A stretch of 60,000 nucleotides of DNA. Origin: Cryptomeria japonica (taxonomy: Eukaryota > Streptophyta > Pinopsida > Cupressales > Cupressaceae). The DNA is taken from assembly GCF_030272615.1 (NCBI RefSeq), contig NC_081411.1, positions 43,457,017-43,517,016 of the forward strand. Direction: 5' to 3'. This document shows, one piece after another, positions 46,201 through 57,020 of this stretch. The stretch's first letter is position 1; the number at the start of each line of letters is the position of its first letter. A program made the position numbers and the translations under genes. Below the pieces are notes generated by a model. The model was not told the DNA's origin. It made no database searches and was given only the letters and a program-made list of their open reading frames with translations.

Positions 46201-47494
46201 ATGGGGAGTAGTAGTCATTGGAAGTCTAAACACAAAAGAAAACTTTCAAATGACCAAGTTGAAGTGTATAGAGAAAGAGATAGAGAATGTCATAGGAGGA
46301 GAAGACAAGGTATGTTAAATATTGCTAATGTTACTTCAACTGAAGAGGAAATTGAAATTGAAAATGTGCCACAAGTTATTGAAAATGAAAATGTAGATTT
46401 TGAAAGTGAAAATATTGAAAATTTTGAAAATGTTGAAAGTGATAATGAAAATGCTCAACATGTGGAAAATTTTGACATAGGAGGTGAAAATGTGGAAAAA
46501 TTTAACATTGAAGGTGGAATTGCCTCACCAAGTGAACCATATGTAACACCTAATTACTTTAGAAATGAAGACCCTCTCATGGATGAAAGACAAATTCCAA
46601 ATCCAAGACCTTCAAGAACCCCAAAATGGTTATTTGAAATCGATGAAAACATTATTGCGAATCTTGAAGGCAAGAGGTCAACAAGAACCATTCGGTTGTG
46701 GGCTACAAAAATTTTCAACCAAAATTTTAGCAATAAGACATTGACTGAGCAATGCCAACTCTTTGGTCAATTGCTAAAGATGATAAAGATGAGACCATTG
46801 CTAAACAAATTGAAGATTCGTATGAACAAGAAGACGGAGAGAAATTCTATTATTGCAAAAAATCTATTTGACGCTCTCAGTTCTATTGGAAAGAATACCA
46901 AAGAAAGAGATAAGAGAGCCACTCGAAGAGTGATTACAACCTCCTTAGTAAGCCATCAATTGAGGGAGGCTCGTCAAATGAGACAAACTTGTGTTGATTT
47001 TAACATAAACCGTAAAACTTTGGATAGAGCACTTGCACGAAGACAAAGACTTGACGATCCACTTCAACAATATACATGGGCATTTGGTGGGAGGCTTCCA
47101 CATGTTGATAGAAAGTTGACTGACAATGTGAAGGAAGAGATTCAACAATTTTGGCACTCTAATTCTAGAGTGTCACCCAATGTAAAGGACGTTTTGAAAT
47201 TAAGAATCAGCAACCGAGACCGCACACCGCATCCCAAACATTTCTTGGAATCAAGCCAAACAATGTTGTACAATTTTTTTTTGTGAATTACATCCAACTT
47301 TGAAAATATCACAAAGGGCCTTTGAATCTTTGAAACCATTTTATTGTGTTCCTCTTAAGATTCACAATACTTGTTGTTGCAAGTACCATGTGGAGTTTTC
47401 AATGTACCATGAACTTTTATGTCATATTCATTCTATGATGCATACTGTAGCTAGGAAATGTGGAAATCATCAAAGCATATCAAAACTAATCTAG
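46201..47494 (+). pseudogene. Unrecognised basic/acidic protein, frameshifted
   Basis: The first ATG is at 46201 (MGSSSHWKSKHKRKLSNDQV), and a GTG at 46153 opens the frame earlier. The N-terminus is very basic (RERDRECHRRRRQG). It is followed by an acidic repeat-like stretch rich in ENVE/NIENFE (about 46330-46510), then SRTPKWLFEIDENIIANLEG. A helical basic central part has a possible helix-turn-helix (CVDFNINRKTLDRALARRQR). The frame breaks at a run of nine T (47274-47282). In the next frame it continues FCELHPTLKISQRAFESLKP, then NTCCCKYHVEF, a cysteine cluster. I do not recognise the family. Its position next to the inverted-arm structure suggests a transposon protein, but this is only inference. 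Confidence 0.6.
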
Positions 47495-48942
47495 CTCAAT
47501 CACAAAAGCTCAAATGCAATGATCAATCCTAAACACACTCAATAAAGACATGAAAATAAAACATTCAAAACTAAAAACTAAGCAAACCAAATGTAGATCT
47601 GAATGCTTCCTTCATGCGGCTCCATTGTTCTTCTTTCTTCTTCAAATAGCCTTTGTTTGTGGATCTCACCTTCAAGTGCATACACATGAGATGAAAGCAA
47701 GTAGACAAGATAGTGGCGCAAGAGTACTCGAAGCGTGATTGATTTGACAAAGTGATTAGAAATTCGATAATCTGATCAGTTGGGATTGAAGAAATTCATC
47801 CAATTTATAGATAAATTGGAGAAAAGATCAAATTAGCATGAAATGGATATTAGAAGCAATTGATTTCAAAAATGGCACAATTGAGTGGAAAGAAGAAGGT
47901 TATGACACCTTCTATGTCATGAATTATAACATATTGCCAATGCAAATGCTAGAGAACTAGAACCTTATGACATCTTGCTATGCCAAAAGTATGACGCATG
48001 AGAAATTCATGCTTCCACCGAAGCACAAAAATAGGGAGAAACTAGAGAGAAATTAATTAGGTGGAAATTAAATTTGACAAATTAGAAAATATGTGGAAAT
48101 TAAGAATTAGAAATGATGAAAATTAGGTAATTAGAAAATTAGACATGATGGAAAATTAGAAAATTAGGTAAATTAATTAATAATTTGTCATTTATTAATT
48201 AATTCACAAAAAGAGGAATAATTAGCCAATTAAATGAACATTTAATTGAGATGAGAAGACTTAGGATAAATAAATAAATTATTTAACCTAGAGGACAAAT
48301 GCCAAACAAGATTAAATGAATAAATCATAAAACCTTAGAAAATGAATTATAAATGCAAGGACGACAATTAGGTCTTGACAAAAGATAATTAATGTTGATT
48401 TGATTTGATCATGATTTTGAATTGATAAATGATTTGATTGACAAATGTGCCAATTGACGAGGAACAATGACTAATTGATCCAAATTGACATGATTGAGAA
48501 GACGACGACGATCGATGATAAATTGATCGCAAGATGACAAAATTGACAAGAGGATAAGGATCGATGACAAAATAGATTGCAAAACGACAAGATTAAAAAT
48601 GACCATGATCAATGACAAAATCGATCGCAAGATGACAAAATTGAAAAGAGCACAAAACCCTAATTAGGATTGATGATGTCCAAAATGATGACAAATGAGT
48701 ACGCACATTGATGCAACAAGATAAGATCGATCAAAATCATGACTGAAAGTTGTTGTCGACAAGACCGAATTCGAAAGTGAGACGATTGAAGAATGCAGAA
48801 GAATGACTCGACACTCGCAAATGATAAAAACCAAGTGCGAATCATAGGAGAAATGTTAATGTGACGCAAAAACCTAAAATGAGGCAATGTGCAAATGTTA
48901 AAGTATGACTCCGCAAGCGTTGACCATTTTTAGGTGTTTACA
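47495..48942 (-). repeat. 3' LTR of element C (left end uncertain)
   Basis: On the minus strand it starts TGTAAACACCTAAAAATGG directly after the PPT. A TATA-like CTATAAATTGG (minus) lies at about 47795-47806. AT-rich with many ATTAATTAAT-type words (48050-48320). The left end is placed where the preceding gene remnant stops and may be off by some tens of bases. Confidence 0.65.
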
Positions 48943-48957
48943 TTTTGCTCCTCTTTG
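48943..48957 (-). other. Polypurine tract of element C
   Basis: The minus strand reads CAAAGAGGAGCAAAA, one base different from the PPT of B and E. A CCCCCTCGAGG stretch lies 80 bp to the right, as in B. Confidence 0.8.
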
Positions 48958-49689
48958 AGATAATGTGATTTTAAGTGTTGTTTCAAAGAACTTAAATGAA
49001 AATGCCCTAGACAATAATAATGAAATATGCATGCCCCCTCGAGGAATTGGCCGGAAACATGCAGAAAAGAGGCTAATTGATTGATAAAAATGATAGGATC
49101 GAACGGACTGAGAATCAGAGATTGGATGCACGAAGGACAAGAAATTTAAGGTGCAAAAGACCATGACCAACATAAGATGGAGAGGGTGCACGTACATCTA
49201 TGCACTAACAAAGATCTATAAATGAGACAAAGAGGGTGAAAAGAGCTCATTTGCACTAGCCAAAGAGGAGGATTTGTTGCTCTGGACAAGGACACCTGCA
49301 GAGAGATGGTGAACATTCCAATGGTGGATCACTTCAGAGAACATGTACATACTTACAGATGATCGGATGACGTGGGAGCAATGGTATGTATCTAAAAAAC
49401 CCATATTTTCAATTTCATGAATTTTGATCACTTGCGGGACATTGCGGGGCCCACAGGGAATGTAGAAACTGACTTATGTGCTTGTGTAGGGTGAATCCTG
49501 TGCTTGTGTGAGGTCTTCTATGCTTGTGTAGGGTACACAAGTGTAGTTTATGTGACACAGGCGTAGGAGTTAGTACACAAGCATAGTTGTGCATTGGTAA
49601 CTCAATTTTGGTCAAAAATGGTATGCGAATGATCTGAAAAAGGGGGGATAAGGGTAGGATAGGTCAAAATAGATAAAGAACACCTTGAA
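48958..49689. other. Non-coding gap between PPT and PMD gene of C
   Basis: No gene is recognised. The words GTGTAGG and ACACAAGC/GTGCTTGTGT recur at 49475-49590 in an irregular cluster. An exon 1 of the PMD gene, as in element B, might lie here, but I could not identify it. Confidence 0.4.
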
Positions 49690-51595
49690 TTGGCCATGAA
49701 ACAAAGAAATGCAGCCCATAGGAACAAAACCCTAATACTAACAAAATGTGCCCCAATTATGATGCAAAGTCGACAGTATCCGTTGATCACGCAGGAGAAC
49801 CGACCAGACTGCTTCAAGCTACGACATAGACTCAGGACCATGGACAGAGATACCTTAGTAGGAATTGGGATATATTATATCACATTCATGCCTAAGATTG
49901 GGGCAAACACAAGATTTCTTACCGCATTGGCAGAGCGATGGCATTCAGAGACCTCTTCATTCCATTTGGCGATTGGAGAGGTGACAGTGACACTAGAGGA
50001 TGTATGGCGCATCCTCCGCATTCTGATTCATGGGGAGATGGTAGAGTATGACCTAGTGATAGGGAGAGATGAATTATGAAGACTATTTGAGTGCGATGCA
50101 GATGATCTGGATATCATCAAGAGGGAGATTGGCTGGGAGACCATGGCATCAGAGTATGATCGACGATATGTGGTGATAGCAGTGGTGATAGCATGCCTAC
50201 TAGCAGGGGACAGACAAGGACATGGATTCCCTATTGGATGGGGAAGAGTGCTAGAGCGGATGGTGACAGAGGGTACGACGTATGCATGGGGACCATGTGT
50301 ACTTGCTATGCTATATTTTCAGCTGCACCAGATAGCATATCAGGGAGTGCAGACTTTGAGCTGTGGAGTCACACTATTATAGGTATGGGCATTTGAGCAC
50401 ATAGCCATATGTCGACTGATTACAAAGAGACAGCTAGTACCACACCGACCATATGTGTATTGCTATGGGGGAGCACTGAGACAGGGTCCATTTAGATACA
50501 TATTGTATTGGTGACACGAGCTAGACAGATTGAGAGAGTTCACATGGAGGCCATATCTTGATTGCCCTGGATGGTCAGATGATAGGGATGAGCTACCATA
50601 TTGTAGATAGGAGAGGTACCTGATTGGGTGACCAGTGAATCACCAGAGAGTGATTGAGATGTACCTGCCAGAGAGAGTTAGATGACAGTTTGGAGAGAGG
50701 CAGGATGTACCTAGAAGGACTGCACACTTTGCCCGATCTCACAGAGAGACGAGTCAGTGGGGGAGTATGATTCAGCCACACATAGCATATGCTGACTTCA
50801 CACAGATATAGTAGAGATAGTGGGATTGGAGGTCAGATGTGGTGGACACCGGGACGGTAGAGGAGTATGAGCGATGGTTTGCACGACGACGGCCAGTGCC
50901 ATTGACTAATCCTGATATTCCAGTACCGAGGAGATAGGAGGACTTCCCACTCACAAGAGAGGAGGAGGGAGATGATGAGGACAAGGAGGATGAGGGCAGC
51001 GATGAGGAGGAGGGGGATGAAGAGGATAGAGATGATGAGCTGGATTCAGGTGATCAGGAGGCATTGCAGGATATACCCATAGAGCCGGAGATAGCTAGCA
51101 TAGAGGAGATGGAGATGTGCAGGGCTACCATAGCGAGTCAGTAGGATCATATTGTGACATTAGAGAGATAGAATGCCATCTTGAGGATAGAGCATGAGTA
51201 GTTTAGAGCAGAGATAGCCAGACTCACAGCGGCTCGAGATGCAACAATAGCTCAGACACATCGAGAAGAATAGAGAGTCACTGAGTACATTGGGTTGATT
51301 AGGGATGCCAGTGCACGAGAGATGGTACAGATGCTGGTAGAGACTAGAGAGGAGATATGCCATTGGAGGACACTATATGAGGGTGCCGTACCACCAGAGC
51401 AGAGGGCAGCTTCATATCGGGCACGATCGAGGATAGAGAGTAGGGCATGCTCTTGGAGGTCATTGAGCAGCATGGGGGTGAGTGGACCTATGAGACCACC
51501 ATAGCCAGGACTTGGGACAGGAGGGACATCATCCTTGAGACATGGCAGGGATGAGGAGGATAGAGGGAGCACCCAGTGATAGAGGCACGTACTCC
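49690..51595 (+). pseudogene. Antisense plant-mobile-domain gene in element C
   Basis: On the plus strand, opposite to C's pol, one phase runs the full length but is broken by more than ten TAG/TGA codons and no visible frameshift. Conserved PMD core: YYITFMPKIGANTRFLTALA, ERWHSETSSFHLAIGEVTVT, LEDVWRILRILIHGEMVEYD and VVIACLLAGDRQGHGFPIGW. Downstream are HRPYVYCYGGALRQGPFRYI and WRPYLDCPGW, then an acidic segment (about 50950-51060) and a helical, probably coiled-coil C-terminus (FRAEIARLTAARDATIAQ). It is longer than the copy in B. The aminotransferase-like PMD is plant-specific and TE-linked. Most stops can be explained by C-to-T or G-to-A changes. Confidence 0.8.
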
Positions 51596-51599
51596 TTTA

Positions 51600-53006
51600 T
51601 GACAGATAGATGACATATGTAGTTTGATATTATGTAGTCAGCCTGCGGGCCATACTTAGGATAGACAGTCCAATTTTGTACTCTGATATTATTGTGATAT
51701 ATAATATGATATGCATTGATATATTATGACTTATAGTTATTTTCCATGTATGGATGACTTATGCACTGTTTATGAACATGTATGGATATATTTTTATGTA
51801 TTTTTGATGTATTTATAATATGAAATGGATAAAATGCTTGATATGATACTTGATGTAATGCAAATGTACTAACCAATGAATGTAGGATGCAGCATATGTG
51901 TGTGGAGATCAGAGCACTAGACCGAACTGACTATCCAAACTAATGAAAGAAACGTTAGTAAGAAGAAATGAGACAGAGGACAGTTAGAGACAAAGAAAAA
52001 CTTGCTTTCAGTAATGCACTTTGTAGGTGAGAACCTTTATTTTAATGTAGCAAAATGGATGCGTAGCATCATGGCATTGAAGGCCAGAGCTGAAATGCAA
52101 CCCCTTTTTGCAAAAGACAGACACATCGCAAACAAACAACAATCACAACAAAAAGAAATAAAGGGACCATGAACTATCGCAGTCACTCTAAATCACTCAA
52201 TGACATCATTGAGCAACATAGGAACATGATCGAAGATAAATCAAGAAATGATAAGATGCACAAATTCAAACAAGTCAAACAAACATCTTGATCTTCATTG
52301 TCAAAAGTTGAAAGTGTTGATAGGACAATCATGCTGTCTGTTTTTAGGACATGTGGTACCCCGTCTAAGATAGGACACAGTCTGGTTTCGAGTATACCAC
52401 ACCCTGTATAAGACCCATGATAGTGTGCCAAGGACGAGTGATATTGATGTTGATGTTCGATTGATATGACAATTGTGATCAGTTTGAATGTTTGTTTTGA
52501 TTGAAAAAGTTCATCTGTTTATGCATGATTTCAATAAAGCGTAGTGTGTGATTGCGTGTCGTTGGATGGATGCGCAGTGATTTGTCTATGCACAAAGGGA
52601 ATATATTTTTTGTTTTGCTTTTTCGAGATTTTACAATTTTTTTTGTTCATTTTTTTCAGGACTTTATTTGACTTTTTAGGGATTTTTTTTAGGACATTAT
52701 TTGATTTTTTTTAGGACATTTTTCAATTTTTTTGGATTTTTTTAAGGACATTTTTCAATTTTTTAAAAGTTCTGGTAATTGATCATGACAAGGGGAACGC
52801 ACCCATTGCACATCTGAAAGACATATATATAGACCGGGAATGAAACATATGTACAAGAAATTAGAGTATGCAAGACAATGATGTTGACCAATAACAGGCC
52901 TGAAACAGAACATTGGGTCAAGACAAAGATAGACATGATAAACCGGCTGAGAGAAAGCATAGCTAGAAGTCATGATAGATGACAGAGCAATGATCTCATT
53001 ACTCAT
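51600..53006. other. Non-coding 3' region of element C
   Basis: No gene recognised. The 52600-52770 part is T-rich with AGGACTTT/AGGACATT words every 20-35 bp. The same kind of T-rich stretch lies left of A's integrase (13290-13405). Confidence 0.5.
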
Positions 53007-53072
53007 GGCACCTGATTGCCAGGTTTTCACCATGGTACTTGCTCAAAGCGCCTGTTTACCAGGTTTTCACTA
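53007..53072 (-). other. Two GGTGAAAACC motifs downstream of integrase (C)
   Basis: On the minus strand TAGTGAAAACCTGGTAAACA comes first (53072 down to 53048), then GGTGAAAACCTGGCAATCAG (53031 down to 53007), preceded by AAGTACCAT. Both arms CCTG and CAGG are kept in each. Elements A and B have the same motif. Confidence 0.6.
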
Positions 53073-53208
53073 AAGGGCGAATCATTTTTCTTTACTTTTT
53101 TGCTCTTTTTTCTTTGTTTTTTCACTTTTTTTTGTATTTTCTTGTATTTTTTGATTTTTTTTTTTTTGTATTTTTTAGGATCATACTTGAAGAAGTGCTG
53201 ATAGAAAA

Positions 53209-54012
53209 TTATGCCCAGTACTTGTGAAGATGCGTGCTATTTATAGGATCGGACAAAGGTTCACCTTCTGGAGTGGCAAGCTTATATGCCCCCGAGCCAT
53301 AGGCTGTAGTCACTATGAAAGGCCCAACCCAATTAGGTTCAAACTTGCCTTTGATGATGTCAGTAGACTGTGCATTCTTAGGGTTTGCCTTTAAAACCAG
53401 ATCTCCCACTTCAAAGTGTCACCCTTTGACCTTCTTACTATAAGAGTGACAGAGACAGTTTTGATATGCTTGCAAATGTGTCAGGGCTATCTGATGATTC
53501 TCATCTAACATTTCAAGATGATGCAACCGAGAGACTCTGTGTGTCTCATCATCAATCAGATGTTGCAAGGAAACACACAAGGAAGGAATCTCCACTTCCA
53601 AGGGTAAAATGGCTTCCGCACCATACACTAAGGAATAAGGTGTTGCCCCAGTAGGTGTGCGGATAGAAGTGCGATAGGCCCATAGTGCTGGATTTAACTG
53701 TACATGCCAATCTTGACCAGCGTCATTGACAACCTTTTTCAGGATTTTGATAATGGTTTTATTTGATGCTTCAGCTTGACCATTACCCTGTGGATAGTAT
53801 GGACTGGAGAAACGGTGTTGGATATGAAACTTTTCACAAAGTTCCTTGACATCTTTATTCTTGAAAGGTCGACCATTATCTGTGACTATGGCAAGGGGTA
53901 CCCCATATCTGCATATGATATAATTTAGCAAGAATTTTGAAATTTGGACACCAGTGATATAGGTCATGGGGATAGCCTTGATCCATTTTGTAAAATACTC
54001 TGTGGCTGTAAT
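53209..54012 (-). pseudogene. Integrase of element C, split by B'
   Basis: The frame reads in from the insertion point as ITATEYFTKWIKAIPM. It continues with AIVTDNGRPFKNKDVKELC (second catalytic Asp), GQAEASNKTI (Glu) and LNPALWAYRTSIRTPTGATP. After a TGA in the GDLVLK region, it ends with GKFEPNWVGPFIVTTAYGSG and HLHKYWA. This is the gypsy integrase core plus C-terminal domain. The first catalytic aspartate and zinc finger are missing because B' starts at 54013. Compared with B's integrase it is clearly related but distinct. It is better preserved than A's copy (only one internal stop). Confidence 0.93.
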
Positions 54013-54797
54013 TGTAGACACCCAAAATTGTCATGTCTAATTAAATAAATATTTTATTTATTTAATTATCTAAGCCTAATTCTTCTATTAATTAAATAAA
54101 TCCTTATTTATTTAATTAATTCATTTATCCTCTTCTAGCCTTGTTTCTCATTTAAATAAATACATTTATTTATTTAAATTATCCTTTTCCTAAATTAAAT
54201 AAATATTCTTATTTATTTAATTATCCTACTTCTTCTATTAATTAAATAAATCTTTATTTATTTAATTAATTCATTAGCTTTTTCTACACATGACACATGT
54301 CATTCATCTCTTAATTCCTACACTACCTACCTCTTTCATTATTTTGTTATTTCCTCTACCTACCCTCTAATCCTAGCCGACCTCTCTTTTTACACCTCTC
54401 AATCTTATCCCTCCATTTCATATTGTGTCTTCTATTTAAGGAGATGCTTCCTTCATTATCAAACCCTAATCACTCATCCTAATGACTAATCTTGAAGACT
54501 TGGCTACACTACGATCCTACTTGCAACCACATTCCGTTCTTTGTTGAGCTCTTGTGCATATAAAATCTGAGAGCAAATATATCAAGCAAGATCAATGGAG
54601 ATAGGAAGAATGGAGATCAAAACTCTATTGGACATGTGATGGTATAATCTTTGTGATTATGTTTTATTTGCATTGTCTTAGGTAATCTCCATATGTTATG
54701 GTGGATCTTTGTTGATTGTTAGGCTAGGTTTTTTGTGGTTGGATTCATTTAGCCTTTCAATATTGTTATTATTGTTATTCCATTTTCACCATATACA
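54013..54797 (+). repeat. 5' LTR of element B'
   Basis: TGTAGACACCC start and CACCATATACA end, with the five AT-rich palindromes of the family. Some point differences and a short deletion relative to B (near 54487). Confidence 0.95.
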
Positions 54798-54800
54798 TTT

Positions 54801-54818
54801 TGGCACGCCCGGTGGGAC
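54801..54818 (+). other. Primer binding site of element B'
   Basis: TGGCACGCCCGGTGGGAC, three bases after the LTR. It is better preserved than in B. The tRNA partner was not determined. Confidence 0.8.
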
Positions 54819-54904
54819 TCTTGTCCCTTTGCATTTTACCTTTTTGTTGCAGATTTTGCATTTTTGAAGTTGCAGATCGAACATTTTTCGATGACATTTT
54901 AGGT

Positions 54905-55165
54905 TTTTCCGCGTCTGCGAACTTTCGGATCGCATCTCTGAGTTTCAGAAGCATCTGCGGAATCTAGAATCACATCTGTATTTTCAACAAAATTTATTTT
55001 GTAGGTTTCAGTTAGGGGCGTCTGTGTTTCATAAGCGCGTCTGTGTTGTCTCTGCTCGCGTTTGTGTCGGATAACAGCGTCTGCGATTTTTGGCCGCGTC
55101 TGTGAATCATAGAACCGCGTCTGTGTGATACAGACGCATCTGTGTCTAGGGTAACAGCATCTGTG
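54905..55165 (+). repeat. First CGTCTGTG array in the leader of B'
   Basis: About twelve units with the core CG(C/T)(G/A)TCTGTG recur at 19-22 bp, in two groups (54910-54985, and 55017-55160). They occupy the leader position that holds the 303-bp tandem repeats in B. Confidence 0.78.
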
Positions 55166-55547
55166 CTTTGACTATTTTGAAATTTATAAATTTTCATTGA
55201 TTCAGTTTTTGGATTTCGCACTTAGGGTTTCAGATCTGGTTTATTTTTGAACTAACCCTTTCAGATCTAGCTAACTGAGTTTGTGCAGCTTGTTTTGGAA
55301 GCAAAAACGTTTTTGTTGAAGGCCCCTCTTTCACAAAGTCTTTTGGGTTTCTAAAATTTACCTAACTTGTGTGCTTGCAGGAAGGGGTGATCATTTGGAA
55401 CAACCCAAACTACTAACAATTTTGTTGCAAGGCCTTGGCTAGGGTTTTGAAATTTTGTTGTGTGCCTTGTTTTCATAGATTAGCAAACACTTCCATTGGT
55501 GCACTAAAATTGAGTCATTATCTTTTGTGTCTTGAGCAATAGGCTCT

Positions 55548-56110
55548 TTTTGTTTAATCTTTAGAGGGCTTGTCTTCTCGTGTGGTCACTAGGACTACTA
55601 GTGAGAAGAGAACGACCCAAGTGGTAGCAAAAGAAAAGCCATCTTCTTCCAAGCCACTATAATCAAATGTATTCATGGTGAAAACTATGAATAACGTGTG
55701 CTGATTAGTTCATACCGACACTATGTCTCCCCATAAACCCGTTTGATCAAATTTATTTGATCATTTGTAGGGCGTAACCCCTACCGGCTGGGAGCCTTCT
55801 GTATTTACAGAGCTGAAAGTGCCGCATGTATGGCCACACGAGCGGATGCCCTTAATAGCACCTTTTTGTTTTAGAAGCCCAAATCCTTCTAGTTGTTGAG
55901 GCAGGAGGTCGGACCTCTGGTAGCGGCCCACACACATACGGTTCTTAGTAGAGATACAAAGTTCGCCATGGGGAGTTTTCATGGGGACTGATGCTTGGCT
56001 GACCCGAGAAGTGAGTGCCGAGGGTGGAGCTAGTGAGGTCAAGCATCTAAGTATCTGCTTTGAATAGCGTAGCCTCGGGGGTAAAACCCTATGTGGGATC
56101 AACAACTATT
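55548..56110 (+). other. Conserved GC-rich leader block of B'
   Basis: Nearly identical to 25240-25800 of B, including GGTCGGACCTCTGGTAGCGG. The 114-codon minus-strand frame (55761-56105) is also open here, with only a handful of residue changes. Confidence 0.6.
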
Positions 56111-56369
56111 GTCTTGGCCATCCATAAGAATTGTGCTTGTCTTATGTTAAACATTCAAACATTCAAGACCAAACAACAAAACATTGTGTCTTTTGTGTCT
56201 TCAAGTGTATGCAAAACATTTTACATCAAACAACACACTTTTGGAGTCTAAACACTTGCAAACATTGAGTCCTCATCAACATTGTGTCCTCTTGTCACGA
56301 AAAACAGTCAAACAGTCGGATTTGGTCACAACAAAACAACTTCATAGATTGGAAAAATTGCACGAAGTT

Positions 56370-56545
56370 TACAGAAACACGTCTGTGTCTATTTTAACCA
56401 CGTCTGGGTCATATAAGCACGTCTGTGAAGGGCATAATAGTGTCTGTGTTTCTAAGAAGCATCTATGTCAAACAGAGACACGTCTGTGTCTGGGAATCGC
56501 ATCTGTGAAGTATACAAAAGCGTCTGTGTCCAGAATTGAAAATTT
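56370..56545 (+). repeat. Second CGTCTGTG array in the leader of B'
   Basis: Eight units collinear with the array at 26078-26240 in B. Several cores are better preserved (CACGTCTGTG). Confidence 0.8.
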
Positions 56546-57020
56546 TTACAGTCCAGAAAACAAAGGAAATCAGTTTTGAAATACTTGAGCTTCCTAGGTT
56601 GTTTCTTCAGGTTTCATCTAGCATTCAACCTGTCTTTGGGTCTCATATAGTCCATCATTGCTTCACATCTCATTTTACATTCATACTTGTCTAAACTTGA
56701 GTCAAAAGGTCACTTGCTTGTCCTCACTATACTTTTTCAACATACTACATACAACTACACTTTGCTAAGTGGTCCCTCATCAAGGTTTCTTACCTTTGGG
56801 TCTCATTTGGTCTTACTTAGAGTCAAGGTCAGCTTACCTCATCAAGAGAAACTATCATCTCTTTGGAAGTCACACCTACTCTACTACATACATACTTGGT
56901 CTTACATTTTGGACATTGCAAGTACACCTCAAGATTCATTTACACTCTATACAACTCTTGGTCTTCCATACTCTTTTCATTTTCATCTAGTCTCTCACAT
57001 CTTGGTCAAACACCTAGTTC

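Larger units (their letters stand above)
47495..54012 (-). mobile_element. Ty3/gypsy element C, 5' part displaced by B'
   Basis: On the minus strand, from right to left: C-terminal two-thirds of integrase, T-rich 3' region with two GGTGAAAACC motifs, an antisense PMD pseudogene, a PPT and the 3' LTR. The element is cut at 54012/54013 by the LTR of B', so the rest of pol must lie beyond B', outside the window. Integrase sequence and overall plan are related to B but clearly a different family. Confidence 0.85.
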
